Below, piece after piece: positions 15,717 to 24,102 of a DNA stretch of 32,790 nucleotides. The notes beneath the pieces were generated by a model, which was given only the letters and a program-made list of their open reading frames with translations, was not told where the DNA came from and did no database searches. Every line of letters starts with the position of its first letter. The stretch's first letter is position 1. The position numbers were made by a program, and so were the translations under genes. This stretch comes from CAZHAM01 sp964530415 (GTDB lineage: Bacteria; Patescibacteriota; WWE3; UBA101185; UBA10185), in contig CAZHAM010000003.1 in the NCBI GenBank assembly GCA_964530415.1, positions 1 through 32,790 on the forward strand, written 5' to 3'.

Positions 15717-18020
15717 ATGTCCGAGACAAATAACAATCATATATTTTTAGAAAAAATTTCAAGATACTTAGTTATGTTAGTGGCGTTTTTGATGCCGCTT
15801 TTCTTTTTGCCAACAACCACAGAATTTTTTCAGTTTAACAAACTGGCGTTATTAACAATTTCCACAATTCTGCTTTTAGTTGTATGGGCATTTAGAATTA
15901 TTGCCGGTCAAAGAATGGAACTAACCAAATCGGTTATCGATCTTCCTCTTCTCGCCTTTACCGGTGTAACAATTTTGTCTACGATTTTTTCGTTAAACAA
16001 AGACTTAAGCCTGTACGGAGGTCAAGGAAGGTGGTTCCCGAGTCTATTTGGTGTATTAACTCTTGTTACCTTTTATTACACAACTACCCCTCTATTAAAA
16101 AGCAGGGAAATAATCAAAAGCATATTGGTTGCATTTACCCTAAGTAATACGATCTCGACACTCATCGCTTTACTCGGGTACTACGGAGTTTATTTAGGAG
16201 GAGAAGTTTACTTTAGAACAGCTAATTTTACTCTTACAGGATCAGTTACCACTACCCTTTTTATGGCTGCTCTATCTTTAGTTACAGCGATACTTCTTAG
16301 CGCTAACGAAGAAAATATGATCTCTAAAGTTATGCTTAATGTATCGGTGATTATAAACTTCTTTTTTATTGCACTATTAAATCAACTAATTGGGTGGGCT
16401 GCTTTAGGAGTTGGGGTGATCTCGATATTCTTTTTCTTTGATATATCCAAGATAATAAAGGATAAATTTAGCACATTGATAATTGGAGGGGCTGTTGTCG
16501 CGATTGTCTTAATAAATATCCTACCTGCAACCAGATCAGTGATTTTAAACGAAAACTATCCGGCAGAAGTTACTCTTCCTATAAGAGACAGCTGGATTGT
16601 TTCCACGTCCGTGATTCAAACATACCCTTTGTTAGCAACCGGGCCCTCAACATTTCAGCTTAATTTCCCAAGATATAGATCCATTGGGCTAAACGCAGGA
16701 ACAAATTGGGGTGTTAGATACGACAAACCTTATAACGAACTATTCAACATTATGGCTTCGCTAGGTATTGTTGGAACTGCAGTTGCAATCTACTTCTCGG
16801 TCAAACTTATCAAGCTTGCGGCAGCAAATTCCAAGAACTCCAACGACGAATCTGGACTCTCGGGAGTACTAAGCGTTGCATTAATTATGACCGTAGCCGG
16901 TTTCTTATTCACATATGCAACTGTTTTAAACACATTTACCCTATTCTTGATACTCTCGCTCTTAGTGGCTAATCACGTACTAACTCAAAGCGAAAGTAAA
17001 CTCTCAGAAAATGTATTGATATCTTTTTCTTCATTTACTGCTATAACCTCTATAGGAAATGCAGGAGCTATCAAGAAAGAGTATCTGCATTTAATTGTCG
17101 CTGCACCAATGCTCTTAATTGCAGCTTACGCAGGTTTTACCTTCTACAAACTGTATGCAGGAGAATTTTATATGAGGCAGTCGATAATTGCAGCACTCAA
17201 TAATCAAGGCGCATCAACATACGAGCTTCAAGGAAAGGCTATAAACATCAGCTCACAGAGAGATTCTTACCACACAGCATACGCCCAAACAAACCTGGCA
17301 CTTGCAAACTTGCTTGCAGCCAAACCAGATCTTACTGACGAAGAAAAAGCGACAATTCAAACTTTAATCGCGCAATCGATTAGAAGCTCTAGAGTCGCCA
17401 CAGAAGTTGTAAGTCCTCTAAATGTACGCAACTGGGAAACGAGAGCTCTAGTATACAAGAGCTTGCTTGGAGTTGCACAGAATGCCGGAGAATGGGCAGT
17501 TTCTTCTTACAACGCTGCTATCCAGCTTGATCCTACTAACCCTGCATTAAGACTTGATCTGGGAAACATCTACTTCAACACAGGTGATTACTTAACTGCT
17601 GCTAACTACTTTAGACAATCGGTAAATCTAAAACCTGATTATGCAAATGCACACTATAATTTTGCACAGGCTTTGCTTAAACTAAATGACTACACAAACG
17701 CAAAAAGAGAACTTGAAACTACAAAGGGATTAATTCCACAAGGTTCTGAGGATTTCAAAAGAGTTGAGCAAGAGATTGCTGCAATAAATACAATGCCTGA
17801 AGTTGCGGGTATAGCTTCAGATAAGCCAACCGTGGAAGAAATAGCAGGTCCAGAACGAGCAGTACAAAACGCAACACAAGAGCCTCTCACAAATCCTGGC
17901 GAAGCGCAAAATACTACTAACCAGAATTTAGATCTCGATGCTCTCCCCCCAAGGGAAAGAGGGACAACCCAAGAACAACAAAATACTACGCCAAGCGCTA
18001 CTCAACCAGCAAATAACTAA
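15717..18020 (+). CDS. O-antigen ligase/polymerase-like membrane protein with C-terminal TPR region
   Basis: Residues 1-430 hold about a dozen membrane segments and a large outer loop with the Wzy_C-type features (LATGPSTFQLNFPRY, then YDKPYNELFNIMASLGIVG, where the N-E and GIVG pattern is typical). Such proteins join or polymerise lipid-linked glycans on the cell surface. A further membrane helix near residues 461-480 is followed by an outer part with TPR repeats (about 595-670: AIQLDPTNPALRLDLGNIYF, SVNLKPDYANAHYNFAQALL) and a Pro/Gln/Thr-rich tail. The message appears leaderless and ends at a strong terminator. The glycan substrate is unknown; the GT genes at 25-30 kb could supply one. Confidence 0.85.
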   Translation: MSETNNNHIFLEKISRYLVMLVAFLMPLFFLPTTTEFFQFNKLALLTISTILLLVVWAFRIIAGQRMELTKSVIDLPLLAFTGVTILSTIFSLNKDLSLYGGQGRWFPSLFGVLTLVTFYYTTTPLLKSREIIKSILVAFTLSNTISTLIALLGYYGVYLGGEVYFRTANFTLTGSVTTTLFMAALSLVTAILLSANEENMISKVMLNVSVIINFFFIALLNQLIGWAALGVGVISIFFFFDISKIIKDKFSTLIIGGAVVAIVLINILPATRSVILNENYPAEVTLPIRDSWIVSTSVIQTYPLLATGPSTFQLNFPRYRSIGLNAGTNWGVRYDKPYNELFNIMASLGIVGTAVAIYFSVKLIKLAAANSKNSNDESGLSGVLSVALIMTVAGFLFTYATVLNTFTLFLILSLLVANHVLTQSESKLSENVLISFSSFTAITSIGNAGAIKKEYLHLIVAAPMLLIAAYAGFTFYKLYAGEFYMRQSIIAALNNQGASTYELQGKAINISSQRDSYHTAYAQTNLALANLLAAKPDLTDEEKATIQTLIAQSIRSSRVATEVVSPLNVRNWETRALVYKSLLGVAQNAGEWAVSSYNAAIQLDPTNPALRLDLGNIYFNTGDYLTAANYFRQSVNLKPDYANAHYNFAQALLKLNDYTNAKRELETTKGLIPQGSEDFKRVEQEIAAINTMPEVAGIASDKPTVEEIAGPERAVQNATQEPLTNPGEAQNTTNQNLDLDALPPRERGTTQEQQNTTPSATQPANN

Positions 18021-18030
18021 AAGCATAAAG

Positions 18031-18060
18031 GAGCCTCCCGCAAGGGAGGCTCTTTCGTTT
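18031..18060 (+). terminator. Rho-independent terminator after the O-antigen-ligase-like gene
   Basis: A perfect 9-bp GC-rich stem GAGCCTCCC/GGGAGGCTC (18031-18039, 18044-18052) with GCAA loop is followed by TTTCGTTT. It begins 10 bp after the stop codon. Confidence 0.92.
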
Positions 18061-18080
18061 AAGTTGATATATAAAATGAT

Positions 18081-18173
18081 TGGTGGACCGTAGACGCTCG
18101 CTTAGTACGTTCAACAGAAACAGAACCTCCACTTCGTTACACTCAGTGAAGAACCTGTTTCTGGTGGACCGTA
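18081..18173. repeat. 12-bp direct repeat of the tRNA-Ala 3' end flanking an 81-bp-spaced palindromic segment
   Basis: TGGTGGACCGTA occurs at 18081-18092 and again at 18162-18173, where it is the 3' end of tRNA-Ala on the minus strand. The sequence between holds a 9-bp inverted repeat CAGAAACAG (18115-18123)/CTGTTTCTG (18155-18163) and a smaller CTTC/GAAG hairpin. This looks like either a small insertion with a duplicated target or a leftover attachment site at the tRNA end. Confidence 0.6.
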
Positions 18174-18237
18174 CCGGACTCGAACCGGTGACCTCTTCCA
18201 TGCCATGGAAGCGCGCTACCAGCTACGCTAACGGCCC
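18162..18237 (-). tRNA. tRNA-Ala (anticodon GGC)
   Basis: Acceptor stem GGGCCGU/ACGGUCC includes the G3:U70 pair that marks alanine tRNAs. Anticodon stem CUUCC/GGAAG carries loop AUGGCAU (anticodon GGC); T-arm ACCGG/CCGGU with UUCGAGU; discriminator A and an encoded CCA. It lies between the ligase-like gene and obg. Confidence 0.96.
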
Positions 18238-18284
18238 ACATTTACACCTAACAGAACTAATATGGCAAAAGCCATTATATTAGT

Positions 18285-19427
18285 TTAACGCTCTTTTTCC
18301 AAGACTGTCTCTATATCAAATATTATCTTTTTGTTGGGAAGGTTATCCGGTTTAAATAACTTGGTATGGGTTACCTCTTCGTAAACTTTTTTCTCGGGAA
18401 GTTTGTCTATTGTATTCATAATTTGTAGGCCAAGCTCTTCTATCCCCTCACCTGTTACTGCTGAGATACCAAGAGGTTCTATTTTAATTTTTGAAAATGC
18501 TTTTTTAATTTTTGAAAAATTTTCTTTTACTTCGGTTATGTCTATTTTATTAATTACTAAAATTTCGAGTTTCTCGCTTAGCCCGTTCCCGTAAGCTTCT
18601 AGCTCGTCTCTTATCACTCTATAGTCGTTTATGACTTTTTGTGCCAAATCGCTGTCTTCTTCCTTTACCTCTCCCAAACTACCCACAGGATCAATTATAT
18701 GAACCACGATGCGCGTTCTTTCTATATGCCTTAGAAATTCATCCCCAAGGCCTTTGCCGCCGGAGGCACCTTCTATTAGACCGGGAATATCTGAAATAAC
18801 AATATCTTTACCGTTTCTTAATCTATAAACACCAAGATTAGGACTTAAAGTCGTAAAAGGATAATCAGCAACTTTAGCGTTTGCGTGAGTCATAGAATTT
18901 AAAAGCGTGCTCTTTCCCGCGTTTGGAAGTCCAACTAAACCAACATCAGCAACAAGCTTGATTTCGAGCTTGATTAATTTTTCTTCGCCTTTTACGCCTG
19001 GTGTGTACTGATAAGGGGTTTGATTTGTGGAACTTCTGAATCTAAAATTTCCTTTACCGCCTTTACCTCCCCGGGCAAGAATTATATTTTTTGAGTGCTC
19101 GGTCAGATCAGCAACCACAGTCTCCTGACCTTCTCTAATTTCATAAACAATTGTGCCAACCGGAACTTTGATAACAAGGTCTTCTCCGTCCCCGCCACTC
19201 ATCTTTTTTTTACCCCCGGGCTCCCCGTCTTGAGCTGAATAATTTGGCTTTGATCTAAAATCAATTAAGGTAGCCATATTTTGATCGGCTAAAAAGCTAA
19301 CACTCCCACCTTTACCACCGTCTCCTCCGTCTGGACCACCTTTTGGAATGTACTTTTCTCTTCTAAAAGAGACTTTTCCATCCCCACCGTCACCACCTTT
19401 AATTTTAATTTGTGCAATATCAATCAT
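18285..19427 (-). CDS. obg: Obg/CgtA GTPase
   Basis: Ribosome-associated GTPase needed for large-subunit assembly and stress control. The glycine-rich Obg fold covers about 1-158 (KIKGGDGGDGKVSFRREKYI, PDGGDGGKGG). The G domain follows with Walker A GLPNAGKST, the DYPFTTLSPNLG switch region, G3 DIPGLIEGA, G4 NKID and G5 SAVTGEG. At 380 residues it lacks the long C-terminal OCT domain found in Bacillus Obg. Its start is three bases after the stop of the M23 peptidase gene, so both are in one operon. Confidence 0.96.
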   Translation of the reverse strand: MIDIAQIKIKGGDGGDGKVSFRREKYIPKGGPDGGDGGKGGSVSFLADQNMATLIDFRSKPNYSAQDGEPGGKKKMSGGDGEDLVIKVPVGTIVYEIREGQETVVADLTEHSKNIILARGGKGGKGNFRFRSSTNQTPYQYTPGVKGEEKLIKLEIKLVADVGLVGLPNAGKSTLLNSMTHANAKVADYPFTTLSPNLGVYRLRNGKDIVISDIPGLIEGASGGKGLGDEFLRHIERTRIVVHIIDPVGSLGEVKEEDSDLAQKVINDYRVIRDELEAYGNGLSEKLEILVINKIDITEVKENFSKIKKAFSKIKIEPLGISAVTGEGIEELGLQIMNTIDKLPEKKVYEEVTHTKLFKPDNLPNKKIIFDIETVLEKER

Positions 19428-19430
19428 TTT

Positions 19431-20636
19431 TTAATTAGCGTAATTTAACGGATTCTGAGCAATCCCATTATACTGAACCATAAAGTGGACATGGGCTCCG
19501 GTTGAACGCCCGGTGCTACCCATTGATCCCATAATCTGGCCTCTGGAAACTTGCTGGCCATATCCTACATCAATTCTACTCATATGTCCGTATATTGTTT
19601 GATAACCGTTACCGTGGTCGACTCTAACGTGAAGTCCCAACCCCCAAGGATCCCATCCTGCTCTAACAACTGTTCCTCCCGAGCAGGAAAAAATCGGCGG
19701 CATTCCACCTCCCCATGGAGTCGCTATATCAACCCCGTTATGATACCAGGAAAAGTATTGGGTGATGATTCTAACAGTTGTTGGCCAAACACAAAAGTTT
19801 TTGCTCGCTTTAGCTTCTCCCGAAGCCATGCTCGAAGGAATAAAAGGAGATACGGGTATATACGGGATCACGGGTTCCGGCACTTTAGCACCGGGTATAA
19901 CAAGTTCTGTTCCTACAGCTAAAGTCGATGTATCTAAAATGTAATTAAAGTCCGCAATTGCCTGAGAAGGTACATCGTATTTTTTGGCAATTGAAGCTAG
20001 TGAATCTCCTTTTTCAACCTCGTGAACCAATCCCGAAGCCGGAGGAATAACAACTTCCTGCCCTACTTTTAATATGCTCGAATCGGTCAAACTGTTTACG
20101 TATTTTAACGCGTCGATTGAGACTTTAAATTTTTCGCCTATAGAAGATAATGTTTCTCCGCCCTCTACATTATATTTTAACGGCTGAGTTCTTTTACGAA
20201 TATCAGGAATAGTGGTTGTTGCAACATTTTTTGGCGGAATAATATCGCTCGTACTCGCTAAATAGTCGGCGCTTACTTCTCGGTTCACTAACAAAGTGGA
20301 ACTATTAAAAACTTCTCCTACAACAAAAACTAAAAAGGCGACGCTCATTACTACGGTCGTGGCAATCGGTCTTCCCAGCCTACCCCTGGACCAGATCAAT
20401 TTCCTTATTAAAACTGACTTAGCTTTATTTGGTAGAGATACAATCGCGAATAATATCAAAGAAACGGCTTTAAACAACAGCTGGATCCGCTTAATCAGGT
20501 ATGAATAAAAAGTCCTAAAAAATACGGACCAAGTGTTAAAAAACTGTTCGATTTTGTTGCGTCCTCCGGGCCTAAACCCTTCGAAGCTAAGCTGAAAGAA
20601 CCTCTTAGATTTCGGACGTTTTATGGTAAAAAGCAT
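19431..20636 (-). CDS. LysM-M23 peptidoglycan peptidase
   Basis: A basic N-terminus and a membrane helix (about 95-115) anchor the protein. Two LysM repeats (about 153-198 and 202-247: YNVEGGETLSSIGEKFKVS, HEVEKGDSLASIAKKYDVP) would bind the glycan. The C-terminal third is an M23 metallopeptidase (lysostaphin-like): zinc ligands in HNGVDIATPWG, with YGHMS and the terminal HVHF motif all present. It probably cuts peptide cross-links in its own wall during growth, or in a neighbour's wall, which matters for an epibiotic lifestyle (inference). It is the first gene of an operon with obg. A -10-like AATTAT lies five bases before the ATG. Confidence 0.93.
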   Translation of the reverse strand: MLFTIKRPKSKRFFQLSFEGFRPGGRNKIEQFFNTWSVFFRTFYSYLIKRIQLLFKAVSLILFAIVSLPNKAKSVLIRKLIWSRGRLGRPIATTVVMSVAFLVFVVGEVFNSSTLLVNREVSADYLASTSDIIPPKNVATTTIPDIRKRTQPLKYNVEGGETLSSIGEKFKVSIDALKYVNSLTDSSILKVGQEVVIPPASGLVHEVEKGDSLASIAKKYDVPSQAIADFNYILDTSTLAVGTELVIPGAKVPEPVIPYIPVSPFIPSSMASGEAKASKNFCVWPTTVRIITQYFSWYHNGVDIATPWGGGMPPIFSCSGGTVVRAGWDPWGLGLHVRVDHGNGYQTIYGHMSRIDVGYGQQVSRGQIMGSMGSTGRSTGAHVHFMVQYNGIAQNPLNYAN

Positions 20637-20705
20637 CGCTTATAATTGGGCTAAACATCATTTTACAGCCTTTACATGTATACTCAAAACGGCGTAAATT
20701 CGCTT

Positions 20706-22100
20706 TTAAGATGCCTTATGAAGGGTCTCGAGAAAGTCTCTGTTATTCTTAGTCTTTTTTAGCCTATCGATTACGAGCTCTGTTGCTTCTTTGTCACCCA
20801 ATAAATCGATCATTCTTCTAAGCCTAAATACTTCTTCGAGAGTGGCTTTATCAAGCAAAACTTCCTCGTGTCTTGTACCGCTGCTTTTAATGTCAATTGA
20901 AGGGAATATTCTTCTTTCTGCTAATCCCCTGTCTAATCTAAGCTCCATATTACCGGTACCTTTAAACTCTTCGAAAATTACATCGTCCATACGGGAACCT
21001 GTGTCGACTAAAGCTGTAGCGATAATAGTTAAACTTCCGCCTTCTTCAAGATTTCTGGCTGCGCCAAAAAAGTGTTTTGCAGGATACAATGCAGCTGGGT
21101 CGAATCCACCTGTCAGTGTTCTTCCAGAAGGAGGTGCTACCATATTGTAGGCTCTTGCAAGCCTAGTCAATGAGTCCATTAAGATAACAACGTCTTTACC
21201 CTGCTCAGCTAATCTTTTTGCTCTTTCGAGGCATAATTCTGAAATTCTTGTTTGATCTTCTGCTTTTTCGTCAAAGTTACTTGCGTAAACATCTCCTTTT
21301 ACACTTCTGGAAAAATGGGTTACTTCTTCGGGTCTTTCGCCGATTAGAGCAACAAGTAATACAATGTCTGGATAATTTTCTGTGATTCCGTTAGCAATAT
21401 CCCTCAATAACCATGTTTTACCGGCTTTGGGAGGTGCAACTAACATAGCTCTCTGCCCTCTTCCGATTGGTGATATTAAATCGATAATCCTGGCGGACAT
21501 AGCTTCTTGAGTTGTTTCTAATTTGATCCATTCATTAGGGAATACAGGTGTTAATTCAGAAAACTTTGGTCTTCTTTTTGCTTTTTCAGGGTCAACGCCT
21601 TCTACAAATTCTACTTTTAATAGAGAGAGGTATCTTTCACCTTCTTTTGGGGGTCTGGCATATCCTGAAACTAAATCGCCCATTCTTAAACTAAATCTTC
21701 TAATTTGTGATTGGCTTATATAAACGTCTCTCGGCATATCGTCTTCCCAATCTTTTTTACCGTTTTGTCTAATTACTCCATAGTCGGGCAATACTTCAAG
21801 CAACCCCTTTATAGGCATAACGTCACCTGTGTAATAACCTGTCTCGGTTGGAATTTTTGCTTTTACAGTTTTTGAATCAGAGTATCCGTTTCTTGAACCT
21901 CCGGAATAATTTCTGTTATCAGTTCTCCGTTGAGGACTGCTATCGCTGTTACTTTGAGTTAAATTAGAACCATTTACCGGAAAGTCTGCCGGCTGTGCTG
22001 TAACTGGCTGAGCTGTAACTTGAGGAACTGACTGAACCACAGACTGATCTGTGTCGTCAATAATATCCTGAATTTGTATATCTTTCTTTTTTATTGGCAT
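20706..22100 (-). CDS. rho: Transcription termination factor Rho
   Basis: RNA-dependent ATPase that ends transcription. A Gln/Ser/Asn-rich, probably disordered N-terminus (1-95) replaces a clear Rho_N domain. The cold-shock RNA-binding domain follows (GYYTGDVMPIKGLLEVLPDY, DVYISQSQIRRF), then the ATPase with Walker A APPKAGKTW, Walker B VVILMDSLTRLARAYN and the Q-loop/R-loop region (GGFDPAALYPAKHFFGAARN). A TATAAA nine bases before the ATG suggests a very short leader; no Shine-Dalgarno site is seen. A strand-specific hairpin lies 80 bp upstream. Confidence 0.96.
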   Translation of the reverse strand: MPIKKKDIQIQDIIDDTDQSVVQSVPQVTAQPVTAQPADFPVNGSNLTQSNSDSSPQRRTDNRNYSGGSRNGYSDSKTVKAKIPTETGYYTGDVMPIKGLLEVLPDYGVIRQNGKKDWEDDMPRDVYISQSQIRRFSLRMGDLVSGYARPPKEGERYLSLLKVEFVEGVDPEKAKRRPKFSELTPVFPNEWIKLETTQEAMSARIIDLISPIGRGQRAMLVAPPKAGKTWLLRDIANGITENYPDIVLLVALIGERPEEVTHFSRSVKGDVYASNFDEKAEDQTRISELCLERAKRLAEQGKDVVILMDSLTRLARAYNMVAPPSGRTLTGGFDPAALYPAKHFFGAARNLEEGGSLTIIATALVDTGSRMDDVIFEEFKGTGNMELRLDRGLAERRIFPSIDIKSSGTRHEEVLLDKATLEEVFRLRRMIDLLGDKEATELVIDRLKKTKNNRDFLETLHKAS

Positions 22101-22179
22101 ATTTTTTTATTTATAATTTGATATCAAGAGTGGAATTTTGAGTTTATTCATAAATACAATGAATCTCTAATTTCCTAAA

Positions 22180-22216
22180 GCCGAGAGATAGCCACTGCCC
22201 CGAGCTACCTCCCGGC
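22180..22216 (-). ncRNA. RNA hairpin between the sortase gene and rho
   Basis: On the minus strand GCCGGGAGGTAGC and GCTATCTCTCGGC form a full 13-bp stem with two G-U wobbles and an 11-nt loop. On the plus strand the same two positions are A-C mismatches, so the structure favours the minus-strand RNA, which is the strand of both flanking genes. It is not followed by a T run. A second small hairpin (GTTTA/TAAAC, about 22228-22239) lies beside it. It could be a 3' end or stabiliser for the sortase message, or a rho leader element. Confidence 0.5.
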
Positions 22217-22251
22217 CCCAGGACTCGTTTACTTAAACAAGGCCTAAGCAG

Positions 22252-22977
22252 TTACATAATTTCAGAATCTGCAGAGACAAGCTCCCCCTTCACTACAAGT
22301 CTTTTATCGTAAGTTGACATTCCGGGCAACCAAACGCCTCCACAAGTTATCAAAGTGATGGTGCTTTTTGAATCGTCACTTTGTAAAACATCTAATCTTT
22401 GAGGGTCTTGGATGCTGACAAAAAAAACGTCACTAACTTGGTAGACAAAGGTTTTACTATACTTGTCCGTAACTGAAACTTTATCACCAACAGCTACATT
22501 TTTCAACTGCCAAAAGGCAGCGGGTCTTGCACTACTATCATCGTAATGTCCGTTGATTATAAGATTTCCTTGTTCACCAGGATGAGCGCTCTTCCAGTAC
22601 CAACCGGCTTCGTTCCAATTTTTGGGTGTTTCCATAGATCCGTCATTTGCTACTCCTACTACAGTAACAGAAGCATTTAAACCTAAGGACTCGATTGTTA
22701 TGTTTTCGGGATCGATATATAAAGGCACTAACTGTTCTTCAAAAATCGAGACTTGGGGTGTTTCTTTAATTTCTGATGCTGTTTCATCTGAGGCTAAGGT
22801 CTCGGTTTTGTTAAAAATCTCCCAACTTCTGGCAAATGCGAAAAGGTCTTTATCTCGGCTCATATACATCGAGCTCATAAATAAGGACACAGGAACAATA
22901 GCTATTACCAACAAACCCAAAGGTTTGTTTACTAAAAGATCATTTAAAAATAGTTTTAGTCTGCTAGATATACTCAT
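22252..22977 (-). CDS. Class F-like sortase
   Basis: A 241-residue transpeptidase with N-terminal membrane anchor (about 20-38). The catalytic domain (about 97-235) carries the pattern WNEAGWYWKSAHPGEQGN and INGHYDD, as in class F sortases, with His144, Cys212 (LITCGG) and Arg226 as the triad. It lies 134 bp downstream of an LPKTG surface-protein gene on the same strand, its likely substrate. The gap between the two contains two clear hairpins. No Shine-Dalgarno site precedes the ATG. Confidence 0.92.
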   Translation of the reverse strand: MSISSRLKLFLNDLLVNKPLGLLVIAIVPVSLFMSSMYMSRDKDLFAFARSWEIFNKTETLASDETASEIKETPQVSIFEEQLVPLYIDPENITIESLGLNASVTVVGVANDGSMETPKNWNEAGWYWKSAHPGEQGNLIINGHYDDSSARPAAFWQLKNVAVGDKVSVTDKYSKTFVYQVSDVFFVSIQDPQRLDVLQSDDSKSTITLITCGGVWLPGMSTYDKRLVVKGELVSADSEIM

Positions 22978-23024
22978 TTTTGTTATTGTGTCCGGAAATT
23001 AACTTTAAAACTTTTGGACCGGAG

Positions 23025-23068
23025 ACAGAATAGTCGCGTAAGGCGATAGCCAAACCCAACTATTCTGT
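23025..23068 (-). repeat. 10-bp inverted repeat upstream of the class F-like sortase gene
   Basis: ACAGAATAGT (23025-23034) and ACTATTCTGT (23059-23068) pair perfectly around a 24-nt loop. It lies about 48 bp before the sortase ATG and is present on the transcript if the LPKTG gene and sortase are co-transcribed. No T run follows on either strand, so a simple terminator is unlikely. Confidence 0.55.
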
Positions 23069-23072
23069 GCCC

Positions 23073-23099
23073 AGCCCAAAAGCATAAGCTTTTGGGGCT
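23073..23099 (-). terminator. Hairpin after the LPKTG gene (weak terminator or processing site)
   Basis: AGCCCAAAAGC (23073-23083) pairs with GCTTTTGGGGCT (23088-23099) with one bulged base and a 4-nt loop. It begins 13 bp after the LPKTG stop codon. The sequence after it on the minus strand is GGGCAC, with no T run, so it may protect a 3' end or allow partial read-through into the sortase gene. Confidence 0.5.
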
Positions 23100-23111
23100 T
23101 GGGTAAATTAA

Positions 23112-23768
23112 TTAGTTAAATGATTTTTTGCTCTTTGTGATTAGAGCACCGGTTGAGATCAAGGCTAATCCTAAAAGGGATAAACCTGTTGATGCACCAG
23201 TCTTAGGTAATTCACTTACCTCTTCGTTTGACCAGCAAACTGAAGCGTCTGAAGAACCTTCAAAGTCGCCGTCCCAGTAGAGTTTAGCTTTGTTTGTTGC
23301 ACAATCGCTAAAGTCATCGTCATCGTCTAAGATATCTTCGTCTAACTCGACTCTGATCTTAAACTCTTTTGTTTCACCGGGCTCAAAGTCATCCCAGTAT
23401 TCGGTCAAACCAGATCCACCGATTCTTTCCAACTCGTCAGGAAGGTTGTCTTCCATCTTCATGTTGTCAAAATCGACGTCACGTTCATCACTGCTTAAGT
23501 TTTTGACTCTTATTCTAAATTCAATGTATTTATCTTTTTCATCCTTATCGGTTAAATCGATATGTACTTTGTCTTCCCAAGAATCATCGCCTTCTAATCT
23601 AACTTCTTTTTCTATACTAAAGCTCTTGTTTAAATAGCAGGTTTCCCCACCGCCATAGTTAGACTCACAAATGTCTTTTGCGTAAACATTTGATTTAGAT
23701 ACAATAACAGCAACTACTACTAAAGAAGCGGCTATTATTATTTTGGCTAAGTTTTTATTTTGTTTCAT
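23112..23768 (-). CDS. LPKTG-anchored surface protein
   Basis: From the ATG at 23766-23768 the protein has 218 residues. A signal peptide (basic KQNKNLAK, hydrophobic core, cleavage after about VYA) is followed by an acidic beta-rich domain resembling DUF11-type Ig-like repeats (RVKNLSSDERDVDFDNM, DNLPDEL, FEPGETKEFKIRVELDED). The C-terminus is a complete sorting signal: ELPKTG, a hydrophobic stretch and the basic tail TKSKKSFN. It should be secreted, cut between Thr and Gly and anchored by the neighbouring sortase. A longer frame with eight extra residues exists but would disrupt the signal peptide. A consensus promoter lies 142 bp upstream. Confidence 0.9.
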   Translation of the reverse strand: MKQNKNLAKIIIAASLVVVAVIVSKSNVYAKDICESNYGGGETCYLNKSFSIEKEVRLEGDDSWEDKVHIDLTDKDEKDKYIEFRIRVKNLSSDERDVDFDNMKMEDNLPDELERIGGSGLTEYWDDFEPGETKEFKIRVELDEDILDDDDDFSDCATNKAKLYWDGDFEGSSDASVCWSNEEVSELPKTGASTGLSLLGLALISTGALITKSKKSFN

Positions 23769-23884
23769 ATATAATCCCCAAATCACAGGCAATTCTCTAT
23801 ATTACTCAGAAAAATGTATGCAATTTTGGCAGGAAATAATTTTGATTTATAGCCTTAATATAAATAAAAAAGGCAAATAAAACC

Positions 23885-23899
23885 AGGTCTAATCGACCT
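23885..23899. promoter_or_regulatory. Inverted repeat just after the LPKTG-gene transcription start (operator candidate)
   Basis: AGGTC-TAATC-GACCT is a perfect 5-bp inverted repeat with a 5-bp spacer, starting about four bases after the position where the 23910-23938 promoter should begin transcription. Its place suits a repressor site or an RNA hairpin at the 5' end. Confidence 0.4.
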
Positions 23900-23909
23900 A
23901 ACTCAAAAG

Positions 23910-23938
23910 ATTATACCTTATAGTAGTGGTTGTGTCAA
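23910..23938 (-). promoter_or_regulatory. Perfect sigma-70-type promoter for the LPKTG gene
   Basis: On the minus strand TTGACA (23938-23933), 17 bp, TATAAT (23915-23910): both boxes match consensus exactly. The transcript would have a leader of about 135 nt before the ATG at 23768. Confidence 0.85.
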
Positions 23939-24073
23939 CACTATGGGACTGATATATTAAGACAGGTTTTAGGTTGATATTATAGGCTAAAATTGGACAT
24001 ATACTGAGTACTTATATTACTTAAACAGCTGTTTTAATATGTTTTCGAGGGCTCAGCATAGTGAGTATTTAAA

Positions 24074-24102
24074 TTGACCAATTACGTGCTATGGGGTATA
24101 AT
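24074..24102 (+). promoter_or_regulatory. Consensus promoter for the GC-rich secreted-protein gene
   Basis: TTGACC (24074-24079), 17 bp, TATAAT (24097-24102). The start site would be near 24109, with a 50-nt leader that includes GGAGG five bases before the ATG. This contrasts with the leaderless native genes. Confidence 0.85.

Noticed and set aside
18080..18283. Open frames across tRNA-Ala on both strands (with phrases such as GLEPVTSS and VTGSSPVRSTR)
   Set aside because: These are the well-known false proteins obtained by translating tRNA genes; the tRNA explains the sequence fully.
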